Shown piece by piece: positions 1 through 7,755 of a DNA stretch of 17,676 bases (position 1 is the first letter of the stretch; the number at the start of each line of letters is the position of its first letter). Origin of the DNA: an uncultured Verrucomicrobiota bacterium. GTDB lineage: Bacteria; Verrucomicrobiota; Verrucomicrobiia; Limisphaerales; UBA1096. The stretch covers positions 1 through 17,676 of the forward strand of contig CAJXAU010000008.1 in assembly GCA_913050205.1 (NCBI GenBank), written 5' to 3'. Under the pieces are notes generated by a model. The model had not been told where the DNA came from. It saw only the letters and a list, made by a program, of their open reading frames with translations, and searched no databases. The position numbers and the translations under genes are program-made.

Positions 1-705
1 ATGGTGGCAGACAAGGACGATCTGGGCGGTACCCCGGTGCGGTTCGTGGAGAGAGAGGATGCTCCGGTCGATAAGGACGGGACGACCAAGCCGAAGGAGC
101 CTGAAGGGAAGGACGCCTCCGAAGAGAGCGGATTCAAGGCCGGGATGGCGGTCGTGGGCGGGGTGCAACTGGGCGCGAAAGACATGCTGGGGTTGGCGTT
201 TCAGGTGGATTGGATCGATTACTCCGCAAAAAACATGGTGCACGCCGACATGTCACCGGAGGAGTTTGCCGAGAAAATGAAGGAACGCGGTGAGTCGTTT
301 TTTACGCTATTCATGGATCTATTCGTGCAGGGCTTGAAGCAGCAACAGGCGAACAAAAACAAGGCACCCAACGATTTAGCCCTCTTGTTTGCATTGTTCT
401 CGAGCAACCGCGAACTGGTGATGAAACGGTTGATGGCACAGCAATTCGCCCAATCGGACGTGCTTGATGATCTTGGCGGCGAAAAGGGTTCAGCCATCAT
501 TACCGAGCGCAACATTGTGGCGATGAATGTCCTGCGCGAGCAACTCGATAAGGGGGTAAAAAAGATCGGTATTTTTTACGGGGCGGGACATCTCGCGGAC
601 ATGAGTCGCCGGATGGTGGACGAGTTCGACATGAAATTCGTCGATGAACGCTGGGTGGAGGCGTGGGATCTTCGTTTGCCCGCAAAAAGGCGCCCACGGA
701 GGTAG
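1..705 (+). CDS. TraB/GumN-like family protein, C-terminal part (5' partial)
   Basis: The reading frame is open from the first base of the window and stops with TAG at 703-705, giving 234 residues. The C-terminal third has the two hallmarks I associate with TraB/PrgY/GumN-type proteins: an E-R-N motif (about residues 168-170, after an I-I-T stretch) and a G-A-G-H motif (about 195-198), followed by a short beta/alpha end with W-V-E-A-W. The N-terminal part of that family, with its G-T-x-H segment, is absent, so the ATG at base 1 is probably an internal methionine and the gene begins upstream. A charged Lys/Glu/Asp-rich insert covers about residues 20-45. Function in bacteria is poorly defined; a metallo-hydrolase-like fold has been proposed for the wider family. 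It lies 15 nt upstream of fadB on the same strand and could be co-transcribed. Family assignment rests on motifs only. Confidence 0.55.
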   Translation: MVADKDDLGGTPVRFVEREDAPVDKDGTTKPKEPEGKDASEESGFKAGMAVVGGVQLGAKDMLGLAFQVDWIDYSAKNMVHADMSPEEFAEKMKERGESFFTLFMDLFVQGLKQQQANKNKAPNDLALLFALFSSNRELVMKRLMAQQFAQSDVLDDLGGEKGSAIITERNIVAMNVLREQLDKGVKKIGIFYGAGHLADMSRRMVDEFDMKFVDERWVEAWDLRLPAKRRPRR

Positions 706-720
706 GGTATTTCACTCAAA

Positions 721-2877
721 TTGAATCCTTCAAAACTGGATAACGGAACCGACGCCTTCCGACTAGAGTTGGCGAAGGACGGCGTGGCCACGCTCACGTT
801 CGATCTGCCAAACGAAAAGGTGAACATGTTTTCCCGAGCTGTCCTCGCGGAGTTGGACGATGTGCTGAACGAACTGGCCGGGATGCCTGCAATTGGGCTG
901 ATGGTCTGCAGCGGCAAGCCGGGGCAATTCATCGCCGGGGCCAAGATTGAGGAGTTGCTTACCACCGAAGCAAACTCGATGGACGACATTCTCGGTTCGC
1001 TTGAGCAAGGGGAGGCTGTGTTTGCCCGGTTTGAGGCGTTGCCGTTCCCGACTGTGGCATTGATCGATGGAGTTTGTCTGGGGGGCGGGACGGAATTTGC
1101 ACTGGCGATGGACGAACGGGTTGCTACGAAACAGCCGAAAACGCAGATCGGTTTCCCCGAGGTAAAACTGGGTCTGATCCCGGGCTGGGGTGGCACGCAA
1201 CGGCTGTCGCGCGTAGTTGGACTGGATCACGCCCTCAAGGCAATCACCACCGGCAAACCGTTCGACGCCAGCGAGGCCGAGGCGCTGGGCCTTGTGTTTG
1301 ATGCTGTGCCGGAGGATCGCTTGGTAGAGGAGGGTAGGCGGGTGTTGGCGGAGTTGGCTTTGAACGAAAAGTGGAAAACTCGTCGTCAACAAAAACGGGC
1401 GTCCCTGCCGATGACCGCTGAGCAGATTGATTATTGCCGAAGAATGACCACGGCCCGGATCCGGCAACGAAACAAGGGCGAGTACCCGGCCCCGTTCGCG
1501 GCGATAAGCGCAGTGTGCGACGGGGCCTCGGTTTCGCTCGAGCGCGGGTTGGTTGCAGAACGAACAGCCGCGAAAAAGGTCTTCGGTGGGCCAGTGGCAT
1601 CGGCAATGATCGGTGTTTTTTTTGAACAAAACCGGCTGAGGAAACATCGCGGAGTGGACGACTCGGCGGTTAAACCAGCCGAGATCAAAAGCGTAGGGGT
1701 GCTTGGTGCCGGGACGATGGGTGCTGGGATTGCCGCTGCGTCGGCGTCGAACGGGCTCAGCACGACCATGGCCGATGTCGATCAGGTTCGCATTGAACTT
1801 GGCTTGGCCATTTTTCGCCAAGCGCTTGGCCAAGCGAGTGAGGCGGACGCGTTGGCCCGATTGAACACCACCGTGGACCTGACCGCGCTTGGCCAAGCGG
1901 ACATTGTGATCGAGGCCGTCACCGAGTCGGAGACGTTGAAGGCGGACGTGCACTCGGCCTTGGCCAAGGTGCTGCCGGGGGAGGCGATCCAGGCGACCAA
2001 CACCTCGACGATTTCTGTTTCACGTCTGGCCAAGTCAACCATCGACCCGGCGAGGTTTGTGGGGCTTCATTTTTTTAATCCGGTCAGCCGAATGCGACTG
2101 GTCGAAGTCATCCGCGGAAACGTAACGAGTGACGAGACCGTGGCCACCGCCGTGGCATTGGCCAAGCGCCTGGGCAAAACACCGGTCGTCGTGCAGGACT
2201 CCCCCGGATTTCTCGTGAACCGTATCCTGTTGCCGTACATGAATGAGGCGATCGTGTTGCTGTGCGAAGGTGCCGACATCGATCTGATCGACCGTGTGGC
2301 GACGGACTGGGGGATGCCGATGGGGCCGCTTGCACTCAACGATCTCGTCGGTCTGGATGTCTCGATGGGTGCGTTTCGTGTGCTCGAGAATGCTGCCGAG
2401 ATGACACAGCGCTGGGTGCCGACCCGGTTGTTGGACGACTTGGTGGAGGCGGGACGCAAGGGTGATAAAACCGGTTCCGGTTTTCGCAAACTCGGCCGCC
2501 GTGGCCGGCGGGAAAATGATCCCGCGCTGGATGAGTTTCTCGCACGCCATAAAACCGGATCCCGCGAGATTGGCGCGGAGGAGATCGAAGGACGGCTGTT
2601 TAGTGTGCTGCTACTGGAGGCCGCGCGCGCGTGGGAGGATCGAATCGTGGCGGAGCCGGGCGATGTCGATATGGGCATGGTGCTTGGCACCGGTTTTCCG
2701 CAGTTTCGAGGCGGGCCGCTCCGTCACTGTGATCAAACTGGGGCTGCCGAGGTGGTTGCGAAGTCGCAATCGTTTCTCGATGCAGGACTGGGTGCCCGAT
2801 TTGATGCGCCAAAAATATTGAGGGATCACGCTGAAACCGGGGCAACATTTTATCCTCAAACAGGGGGGCGCGCCTAA
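721..2877 (+). CDS. fadB: Multifunctional fatty-acid oxidation alpha subunit: enoyl-CoA hydratase / 3-hydroxyacyl-CoA dehydrogenase
   Basis: A 718-residue protein, close to E. coli FadB/FadJ in length. Residues about 12-190 form the crotonase domain, with the oxyanion segment I-A-G-A-K (71-75) and the two catalytic glutamates, E125 in G-G-G-T-E and E147 in F-P-E-V-K-L-G. Residues about 323-495 form the NAD-binding Rossmann domain with G-A-G-T-M-G-A-G-I (329-337), and H450 and E462 match the catalytic His/Glu of the dehydrogenase. The C-terminal domain carries D-S-P-G-F-L-V-N-R (493-501) and the usual G-F-P-x-F-R-G-G-P near 658. It hydrates trans-2-enoyl-CoA and oxidises (S)-3-hydroxyacyl-CoA with NAD+. 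The next gene encodes its thiolase partner with no gap. Start: TTG at 721 is the first conventional codon, but the only good ribosome-binding site (GGAGG, 698-702) is 18 nt away; ATT at 709 would be better spaced. Several TTGGCCAA palindromes lie in the Rossmann-domain coding region. FadB rather than FadJ is chosen because the partner thiolase is FadA-like. Confidence 0.93.
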   Translation: MNPSKLDNGTDAFRLELAKDGVATLTFDLPNEKVNMFSRAVLAELDDVLNELAGMPAIGLMVCSGKPGQFIAGAKIEELLTTEANSMDDILGSLEQGEAVFARFEALPFPTVALIDGVCLGGGTEFALAMDERVATKQPKTQIGFPEVKLGLIPGWGGTQRLSRVVGLDHALKAITTGKPFDASEAEALGLVFDAVPEDRLVEEGRRVLAELALNEKWKTRRQQKRASLPMTAEQIDYCRRMTTARIRQRNKGEYPAPFAAISAVCDGASVSLERGLVAERTAAKKVFGGPVASAMIGVFFEQNRLRKHRGVDDSAVKPAEIKSVGVLGAGTMGAGIAAASASNGLSTTMADVDQVRIELGLAIFRQALGQASEADALARLNTTVDLTALGQADIVIEAVTESETLKADVHSALAKVLPGEAIQATNTSTISVSRLAKSTIDPARFVGLHFFNPVSRMRLVEVIRGNVTSDETVATAVALAKRLGKTPVVVQDSPGFLVNRILLPYMNEAIVLLCEGADIDLIDRVATDWGMPMGPLALNDLVGLDVSMGAFRVLENAAEMTQRWVPTRLLDDLVEAGRKGDKTGSGFRKLGRRGRRENDPALDEFLARHKTGSREIGAEEIEGRLFSVLLLEAARAWEDRIVAEPGDVDMGMVLGTGFPQFRGGPLRHCDQTGAAEVVAKSQSFLDAGLGARFDAPKILRDHAETGATFYPQTGGRA
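1802..1823. repeat. Split palindrome: GCTTGGC / GCCAAGC arms with 8-nt spacer
   Basis: The arms at 1802-1808 and 1817-1823 are perfect inverted repeats and match the outer halves of the iterated palindrome, separated by an 8-nt pyrimidine-rich spacer. It runs directly into the exact copy at 1823-1836, inside fadB. Confidence 0.75.
1823..1836. repeat. Iterated palindrome CGCTTGGCCAAGCG (exact)
   Basis: Exact 14-bp palindrome inside fadB, read as A-L-G-Q-A (residues about 368-372). Confidence 0.95.
1886..1899. repeat. Iterated palindrome CGCTTGGCCAAGCG (exact)
   Basis: Exact 14-bp copy in fadB, read as A-L-G-Q-A just before the conserved I-V-I-E-A-V strand of the Rossmann domain. Confidence 0.95.
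1958..1969. repeat. Iterated palindrome variant CCTTGGCCAAGG
   Basis: Perfect 12-bp palindrome with core TTGGCCAA in fadB, read as A-L-A-K. Confidence 0.85.
2158..2168. repeat. Iterated palindrome, one-sided copy TTGGCCAAGCG
   Basis: Core with an intact right arm in fadB, read as L-A-K-R. The left arm is not conserved. Confidence 0.75.
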
Positions 2878-4041
2878 ATGGAAACCGCAGTGGTTATCGA
2901 CGCGTTGCGTACCCCGGTGGCGAAAGCCTGTCCGCTTGAGGGTTGGTACCGGGACGTTCGTTCGGATGATTTGTCGGCGGAGTTGATCAAGGAACTGATT
3001 AGTCGCAACTCGCTCGACCCGGCATGGGTCGAGGACGTGAAGTGGGGTTGCTGTCAGCAACAGGGTGAGCAGGGGTTTGATGTCGCACGCACGGCGGCGT
3101 TAATTGCCGGATTGCCGGTGGAGACGACCGGTGTGACGATTCATCGCAACTGCGCTTCGTCGCTCGAGGCGATCAACCTCGCGGCCATGAGCATTCAAAC
3201 CGGCAACGAGGATGTGCAAATCGCTGGCGGTGTGGAGCATATGGATCATGTGCCGATGATGAAAGACGTTGATCCATCCCAGCGATTGTACACCCGGCAC
3301 AGTAGGGCAATCATGAACATGGGACTCACAGCCGAGAACCTTGCCCATCAACACGGTATTTCTCGAGAGGAACAGGATGCGTTCGCGGTGCGCAGCCATC
3401 AGCTGGCGGCGGCGGCGCAGGGCCGTGGGGAGTTTGAGACGGAGTTTTCCTCGCCAATGGGTCGCGATGAATCCGGATGCAAAGCGAAAGTGACTCGCGA
3501 CCAGTGCGTTCGAACTGATTCGTCCGTCGAGAACTTGGCCAAGTTGCGTCCGGTTTTTTTGAGGGATGGGACAGGCACAGTGACGGCTGGAAGCAGTTCA
3601 CCGCTTAGTGTCGGCGCAGCGGCGCTCTTGATGATGTCCAGTCGGAGGGCCAACGAGCTTGGCCTGGAGCCAATGGCTGAGGTTGTCTCGCATGCCGTGG
3701 CTGGAGTGGCACCGGAGGTAATGGGCATCGGGCCGGTTCCGGCAACCCACAAGGCGTTGCAGCGGGCCGGGTTAATTCTGGGAGACGTTGGCTGCATCGA
3801 GTTGAACGAGGCGTTTGCAGTTCAGTCGCTGGCGGTGCTGCGGGAGTTGGGCATCTCGGATGCGAACGTAAACACGAGGGGCGGGGCGATTGCCATCGGG
3901 CATCCGTTGGGTGCCAGCGGGGCGCGTATCGCGACGACACTGCTCCATCGTATGCGGGCAGAAGGCCAGACGTTCGGTCTGGCGACGATGTGTGTTGGGA
4001 TGGGACAGGGATCGGCTACCATTTTCAAACTCGTCGAATGA
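2878..4041 (+). CDS. fadA: Acetyl-CoA acyltransferase (3-ketoacyl-CoA thiolase, beta subunit)
   Basis: A 387-residue thiolase, the same length as E. coli FadA and resembling it throughout. Nucleophile C92 lies in N-C-A-S-S, H342 in G-H-P-L-G-A-S-G, and the second catalytic C372 in M-C-V-G-M-G-Q-G. The G-G-V-E-H-M-x-H-V-P-M segment (118-127) and N-E-A-F (310-313) are also typical. It cleaves 3-ketoacyl-CoA with CoA to acetyl-CoA and a shortened acyl-CoA; with acetoacetyl-CoA the products are two acetyl-CoA. The ATG follows the fadB stop directly (TAA then ATG), with a purine-rich AGGGGGG at 2862-2868 as ribosome-binding site. Its stop overlaps the next start as ATGA, so translation of the three genes is probably coupled. 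With the upstream gene it should form the alpha2beta2 trifunctional complex in the cytoplasm. Confidence 0.94.
   Translation: METAVVIDALRTPVAKACPLEGWYRDVRSDDLSAELIKELISRNSLDPAWVEDVKWGCCQQQGEQGFDVARTAALIAGLPVETTGVTIHRNCASSLEAINLAAMSIQTGNEDVQIAGGVEHMDHVPMMKDVDPSQRLYTRHSRAIMNMGLTAENLAHQHGISREEQDAFAVRSHQLAAAAQGRGEFETEFSSPMGRDESGCKAKVTRDQCVRTDSSVENLAKLRPVFLRDGTGTVTAGSSSPLSVGAAALLMMSSRRANELGLEPMAEVVSHAVAGVAPEVMGIGPVPATHKALQRAGLILGDVGCIELNEAFAVQSLAVLRELGISDANVNTRGGAIAIGHPLGASGARIATTLLHRMRAEGQTFGLATMCVGMGQGSATIFKLVE
3532..3545. repeat. Iterated palindrome variant AACTTGGCCAAGTT
   Basis: A perfect 14-bp palindrome in fadA with AA/TT ends in place of CG/CG, read as N-L-A-K-L. Confidence 0.85.
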
Positions 4042-4793
4042 ACACGATCGATCTAACCGGAAAGACGGCCATAGTAACCGGGGCAAGTCAGGGCCTTGGC
4101 CAAGCGACGGCGGAGGCGCTCCACGCAGCGGGAGCGAACGTCGTGGTTAACTATTTTTCCGACTCGTCCAGTAAAAACAAGGTGTTGGCGGAATCGGTGG
4201 TGGCCGCGCTTGGTCCGCGTGCGGTGGCGGTCGGTGCGGATGTGCGCGACACGGATGAGGTTGAAGAGTTCTTCCGCTTGGCCAAGCGCGAGTTTGGCAC
4301 GGTCGATTTTGTGATCAACAACGCTGGGATTGTTCGGGATCGGACGGTGCAAAAAATGAGCGACGCTGAGTGGCAGGAGGTGGTTGAGACGAACCTTGGC
4401 GGCGTGTTCAAGGTGAGCCGAGAGGCGGCGAAGCACTTGGGGGCGGGCGGACGGATCGTGAATCTGGCCTCAATCGCAGCGGCTTTGGGGGCATTTGGCC
4501 AGGCGAATTATGCGGCGGCCAAGGGCGGGGTGATGAGCCTGACCAAGGTGTTGAGCCGCGAGTTGGCGAGGTCTCAAATCAACGTCAATGCCGTGGCACC
4601 GGGGGTGATCGACACCGAGATGAGCCGGACGATTCCCGAACCGGTGTTGGCCGGGATGAAAGCGCAAATCCCGCTCGGACGGTTTGGTGAACCGGGAGAG
4701 GTCGCCGGGGTGGTGCTGTTTTTATGCAGCGACCTGGCGAGCTATGTTACCGGCCAGACGATCCATGTGAATGGTGGCTGGTGGAGTGCCTGA
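4038..4793 (+). CDS. fabG: Short-chain dehydrogenase/reductase, 3-oxoacyl-ACP (or acetoacetyl-CoA) reductase type
   Basis: A 251-residue classical SDR. The cofactor loop T-G-A-S-Q-G-L-G (14-21), the N-N-A-G motif (94-97), S145, and Y158-x-x-x-K162 form the standard nucleotide-binding and catalytic set; the C-terminal V-N-G-G-W-W is typical of FabG-like proteins. The ATG at 4038 was chosen because it places the first strand and Gly loop at the family position and overlaps the fadA stop (ATGA); a longer frame from 3990 would add an unrelated extension. Beside a thiolase and an acyl-CoA ligase it may act on 3-ketoacyl-CoA (PhaB-like) rather than on ACP substrates, but sequence alone does not settle this. 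One palindrome copy encodes the L-G-Q of the Gly-rich loop and a second encodes R-L-A-K-R at 80-84, a helix before the fourth strand. Confidence 0.88.
   Translation: MNTIDLTGKTAIVTGASQGLGQATAEALHAAGANVVVNYFSDSSSKNKVLAESVVAALGPRAVAVGADVRDTDEVEEFFRLAKREFGTVDFVINNAGIVRDRTVQKMSDAEWQEVVETNLGGVFKVSREAAKHLGAGGRIVNLASIAAALGAFGQANYAAAKGGVMSLTKVLSRELARSQINVNAVAPGVIDTEMSRTIPEPVLAGMKAQIPLGRFGEPGEVAGVVLFLCSDLASYVTGQTIHVNGGWWSA
4095..4106. repeat. Iterated palindrome copy CTTGGCCAAGCG
   Basis: Lies in fabG over the Gly-rich cofactor loop, read as G-L-G-Q-A. Confidence 0.85.
4275..4288. repeat. Iterated palindrome CGCTTGGCCAAGCG (exact)
   Basis: Exact 14-bp copy in fabG, read as R-L-A-K-R. Confidence 0.95.
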
Positions 4794-4796
4794 CTG

Positions 4797-6467
4797 ATGA
4801 CGGGTGCTGTGTTAACACGGCCGTATGATTCGCTTTGCGGCATGCACCGCGCGACCTGCGCGGCGATGGGTGCTGCCGTTTCGTTGCGCTACAAGACGGG
4901 GGAGGGGTTCAGGGATTTAAGCTGGACGGCTTACCGGCGGCAGGCGGATGCGGTTGCGTCGGCGTTGATACAGCATGGCATCCAGCCCGGTGACCGGGTG
5001 GTGATCCTCTCGGAAAACCGGCACGAGTGGCTGGTGGCCGACCATGCCGTGCTGAGCTGCGGGGCGGTGGACGTGCCGCTGCACGCACCGATGGTTCCAA
5101 GGCAGGCGGCGTTTCAGGTTCACCACAGCGGCGCCCGCGCAGCGTTTGTCAGTAATCAGGTTCAGGCGGAAAAACTTTGGAAGGTGATCGGCGAGTTGCC
5201 GGAGCTGAGGTTCGTGATTTCGTTTGACCCAATCGAAGCAGGGCCGATCCCGGTGTTTACATGGGAGTCTGTCCTTGCGACGCCCATTGCCCCGGAACTC
5301 GCCACGCGTGAGGCGGGCATTACGCGAAACGATCTTGCCACAATTATTTATACCAGCGGTACCACTGGTGACCCAAAGGGGGTGATGCTTTCGCACGGCA
5401 ACATCCTGTTTAATACCGAGGCAAACTACGTAATCTTTGGCCTCGAACCGGACGAACAGCACCTAAGCTGGCTGCCATACAGTCATGTCTACTCGCGGGT
5501 GATGGATCACTACATGTCAACTTGGGGCCGGTACATCCTTGCTCTGGGCGGCCCGATGGATGAGTTGTGCGCGGACATGGCGGCAGTGCAGCCAACGATG
5601 ACGACGTGTGTGCCGCGTTTTTACGAAAAACTTTGGGCTGCGTTGGAGGCACTGCCGGATGGCGAACGGGCGGTCGAATTGAAACGCCGACTGGGAGGGC
5701 GGATGCGCCAATGTATCTCCGGTGGTGCCCCGTTGCCGCCTCACGTGTGTCAGGGATTTTTCGACTGCGGTGTTCCGATGATCGAGGGCTACGGACAGAC
5801 GGAGTGTTCCCCGTGCATAACGTTTAACCATCGAGGAAACTACAAGGTTGGCTCCGTCGGTTTGCCATTGGCCGAGGTGGAGGTGAGACTGGCTGACGAT
5901 GACGAGATTTTGGTCCGCAGCCCGGGCCTAATGCAGGGCTATTGGAAAAACGAACAGGCCACGAAAAAGGCGGTGGTCGACGGCTGGTTGCACACCGGTG
6001 ACTTGGGGCGCATCGACGCGGATCAACACCTGTTTATCACCGACCGAAAGAAGGATCTGATCATCACTTCGGGAGGAAAAAACATTGCCCCGGCGGAGTT
6101 GGAGCGGATCCTGGTGCGCAATCGATTCATTGACCAGGCGGTTGTCTATGGCGATGGACGGAAGTTCGTCAGCGCGTTGGTCGTGCCCAATCTTGAGCGC
6201 TTGGCCAAGCGGGTGGAGGCGCTTGGGTTGGAATTTTCCGAAGACCAATTGTTCATCAGCGATCCGGCATTGCTGGATTTTTACCAGACGCAAGTGGATG
6301 AGGCGATGGAGGCAGTGAGCCAACCGGAGCGTGTGAAGCGAATTCTTTTGATGCGCCGCCCGTTTCAGCTTGAATCCGACGAGTTGACGGCCACTCTCAA
6401 GGTTCGTCGGCGACACATCATCGCCAAGTACGAGACTCACCTTGCCAAACTATATGAAGAAAAGTAG
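4797..6467 (+). CDS. AMP-dependent acyl-CoA synthetase (long-chain fatty-acid--CoA ligase type)
   Basis: A 556-residue ANL-superfamily ligase that activates a carboxylic acid to its acyl-CoA through an acyl-adenylate. The P-loop Y-T-S-G-T-T-G-D-P-K-G lies at 185-195, the adenine-binding G-Y-G-Q-T-E-C at 331-337, T-G-D-L-G at 400-404, the hinge D-R-K-K-D at 416-420, and S-G-G-K-N-I-A-P at 425-432. The C-terminal E-L-T-A-T-L-K is the region of the catalytic lysine. The arrangement is that of FadD15/FAA-type long-chain ligases, though slightly short for them (usually about 600), and real chain-length preference cannot be read. It starts 3 nt after the fabG stop with a weak GGAG at 4783-4786. It presumably feeds the beta-oxidation genes upstream and may activate the acid used by the dehydratase gene at 7756. 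The R-L-A-K-R at about 468-472 is encoded by an exact 14-bp palindrome. Confidence 0.9.
   Translation: MTGAVLTRPYDSLCGMHRATCAAMGAAVSLRYKTGEGFRDLSWTAYRRQADAVASALIQHGIQPGDRVVILSENRHEWLVADHAVLSCGAVDVPLHAPMVPRQAAFQVHHSGARAAFVSNQVQAEKLWKVIGELPELRFVISFDPIEAGPIPVFTWESVLATPIAPELATREAGITRNDLATIIYTSGTTGDPKGVMLSHGNILFNTEANYVIFGLEPDEQHLSWLPYSHVYSRVMDHYMSTWGRYILALGGPMDELCADMAAVQPTMTTCVPRFYEKLWAALEALPDGERAVELKRRLGGRMRQCISGGAPLPPHVCQGFFDCGVPMIEGYGQTECSPCITFNHRGNYKVGSVGLPLAEVEVRLADDDEILVRSPGLMQGYWKNEQATKKAVVDGWLHTGDLGRIDADQHLFITDRKKDLIITSGGKNIAPAELERILVRNRFIDQAVVYGDGRKFVSALVVPNLERLAKRVEALGLEFSEDQLFISDPALLDFYQTQVDEAMEAVSQPERVKRILLMRRPFQLESDELTATLKVRRRHIIAKYETHLAKLYEEK
6198..6211. repeat. Iterated palindrome CGCTTGGCCAAGCG (exact)
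   Basis: Exact 14-bp copy in the acyl-CoA synthetase gene, read as R-L-A-K-R near residue 470. Confidence 0.95.
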
Positions 6468-7749
6468 CCGGTCACGGTTCCTGCTTGGCCGCTTGGCCCT
6501 GCCTATTTTGATGACAGCATTCTCACTTGATCTCGACGCGGAAAACGTCCGCTTGGCCAAGCCGGAGACGGTCGGCGTCTCGTCGGAGCGGCTGAAGCGC
6601 ATCGATGAATTGGTCGCCCGCAAGTTGGAGTCGGGCGAGTTGGTTGGCGCGGTATCGCTAGTGGCGAGGAAGGGGAAGATCGTGCATTTCAACGCTGCCG
6701 GCTATGCCGATGCCGAGGCCGGGAAACCAATGAAGAGGGACACCATCTTCCGGATTTTCTCGATGACCAAGGCCATCACCACCACGGCGGCGATGATGCT
6801 GTACGAGGAGGGGCGTTTTCAGCTATTTGACCCGGTTGAAAAGTACCTGCCTGAGTTGGCCGGGGTGAAAGTGTTCGTCGAGACAGACGACGGCAAGGGC
6901 CGACTCGAGGAACCGCGCCGTCCCATGACTATCGCCGACTTGATGATGCACACCTCCGGGTTGACCTACGGGATTTTCGGGAACAGCGAAGTGGATAAGC
7001 AGGTTCGTGCCGCGAACCTGCTCGACCGCAACTCGACCACCCGTGAGATGGTGGAGAAACTGGGCAAGCTGCCGCTCTTCGGGCACCCCGGTGAGCACTG
7101 GCAGTACGGCGTAAGTACGGACGTGCTGGGTGAGTTGGTCACGCGTGTTACGGGTAAACCACTTGATGAGTTTTTTGCCGAGCGCATCTTCAAGCCGCTC
7201 GAGATGACTGATACCGGGTTTTCGCTGCCGGAGGAAAAAGTCGATCGTTTTCCTGTGAACTACCGATGGGGGTTGGACGGTAAACGCGAGATCGCCGAGC
7301 CGGCTGCCACCAGTACTTACCTAAAAAAGAAACCGTTTCTAAGCGGTGGCGGCGGGTTGGTTGGCACGACGACCGATTATCTCAAATTTTGCCAGATGAT
7401 CCTGAACGGTGGTGAGTTTGAGGGGCGGCGCCTGCTCAGCCCGAAGTCGGTGGAGTTGATGGGAACAAACCATATTCGCGAACACATTTTGCCGGAGACC
7501 GGGGTGCGACTTGGCCCGGGCAACGGGTTTGGGCTTGGTTTCCGAGTGCGCGTGGACGTCGCCGAGACACAGCAGCTTGGGTCACCCGGCACGCTGAGTT
7601 GGGGAGGGGTGGCATCGACCATGTATTTCATTGATCCCAAGGAGGAGTTGATCGGCCTGATCATGACCCAAAAACTGCCGACCGATTTGCGGATACGCGA
7701 TGAATTCACGGTTGCGGTTTACCAGTCGCTGATCGAGACCAACGAGTAA
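6454..7749 (+). CDS. Exported serine hydrolase, beta-lactamase class C / esterase family
   Basis: A 431-residue protein of the Beta-lactamase (PF00144) type. S103-M-T-K106 in F-S-M-T-K is the nucleophile motif, with Y218 in Q-Y-G as the likely second catalytic motif (Y-x-N in true class C enzymes, here Y-G-V). H-T-S-G-L-T (166-171) and G-H-P-G-E-x-W (210-216) are also typical of the esterase-like branch, and the third motif region reads W-G-G (383-385) rather than K-T-G. It is therefore more likely an esterase, lactonase or peptidase than an antibiotic beta-lactamase. ATG at 6454 begins a plausible signal peptide (basic start then a hydrophobic run to about residue 25) and overlaps the ligase stop by 14 nt. 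It probably acts in the periplasm or outside. Its place inside a CoA operon suggests release of an acid that is then imported and activated, which is inference. A palindrome copy encodes R-L-A-K just after the expected signal cleavage. Confidence 0.85.
   Translation: MKKSSRSRFLLGRLALPILMTAFSLDLDAENVRLAKPETVGVSSERLKRIDELVARKLESGELVGAVSLVARKGKIVHFNAAGYADAEAGKPMKRDTIFRIFSMTKAITTTAAMMLYEEGRFQLFDPVEKYLPELAGVKVFVETDDGKGRLEEPRRPMTIADLMMHTSGLTYGIFGNSEVDKQVRAANLLDRNSTTREMVEKLGKLPLFGHPGEHWQYGVSTDVLGELVTRVTGKPLDEFFAERIFKPLEMTDTGFSLPEEKVDRFPVNYRWGLDGKREIAEPAATSTYLKKKPFLSGGGGLVGTTTDYLKFCQMILNGGEFEGRRLLSPKSVELMGTNHIREHILPETGVRLGPGNGFGLGFRVRVDVAETQQLGSPGTLSWGGVASTMYFIDPKEELIGLIMTQKLPTDLRIRDEFTVAVYQSLIETNE
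6550..6563. repeat. Iterated palindrome, 13 of 14 matches
   Basis: CGCTTGGCCAAGCC at the start of the mature serine hydrolase, read as R-L-A-K-P. Confidence 0.9.
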
Positions 7750-7755
7750 ACAACA

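Noticed and set aside
763..1953. A 396-codon open frame on the minus strand inside fadB.
   Set aside because: It is fully antisense to a protein with all catalytic residues of FadB, has a low-complexity composition rich in Arg, His and Gln, and resembles no family.
6454..7749. The serine hydrolase as an antibiotic-resistance class C beta-lactamase.
   Set aside because: S-x-x-K is present, but the Y-x-N and K-T-G motifs are replaced by Y-G-V and W-G-G, and the gene sits in a catabolic operon; an esterase-like role fits better.
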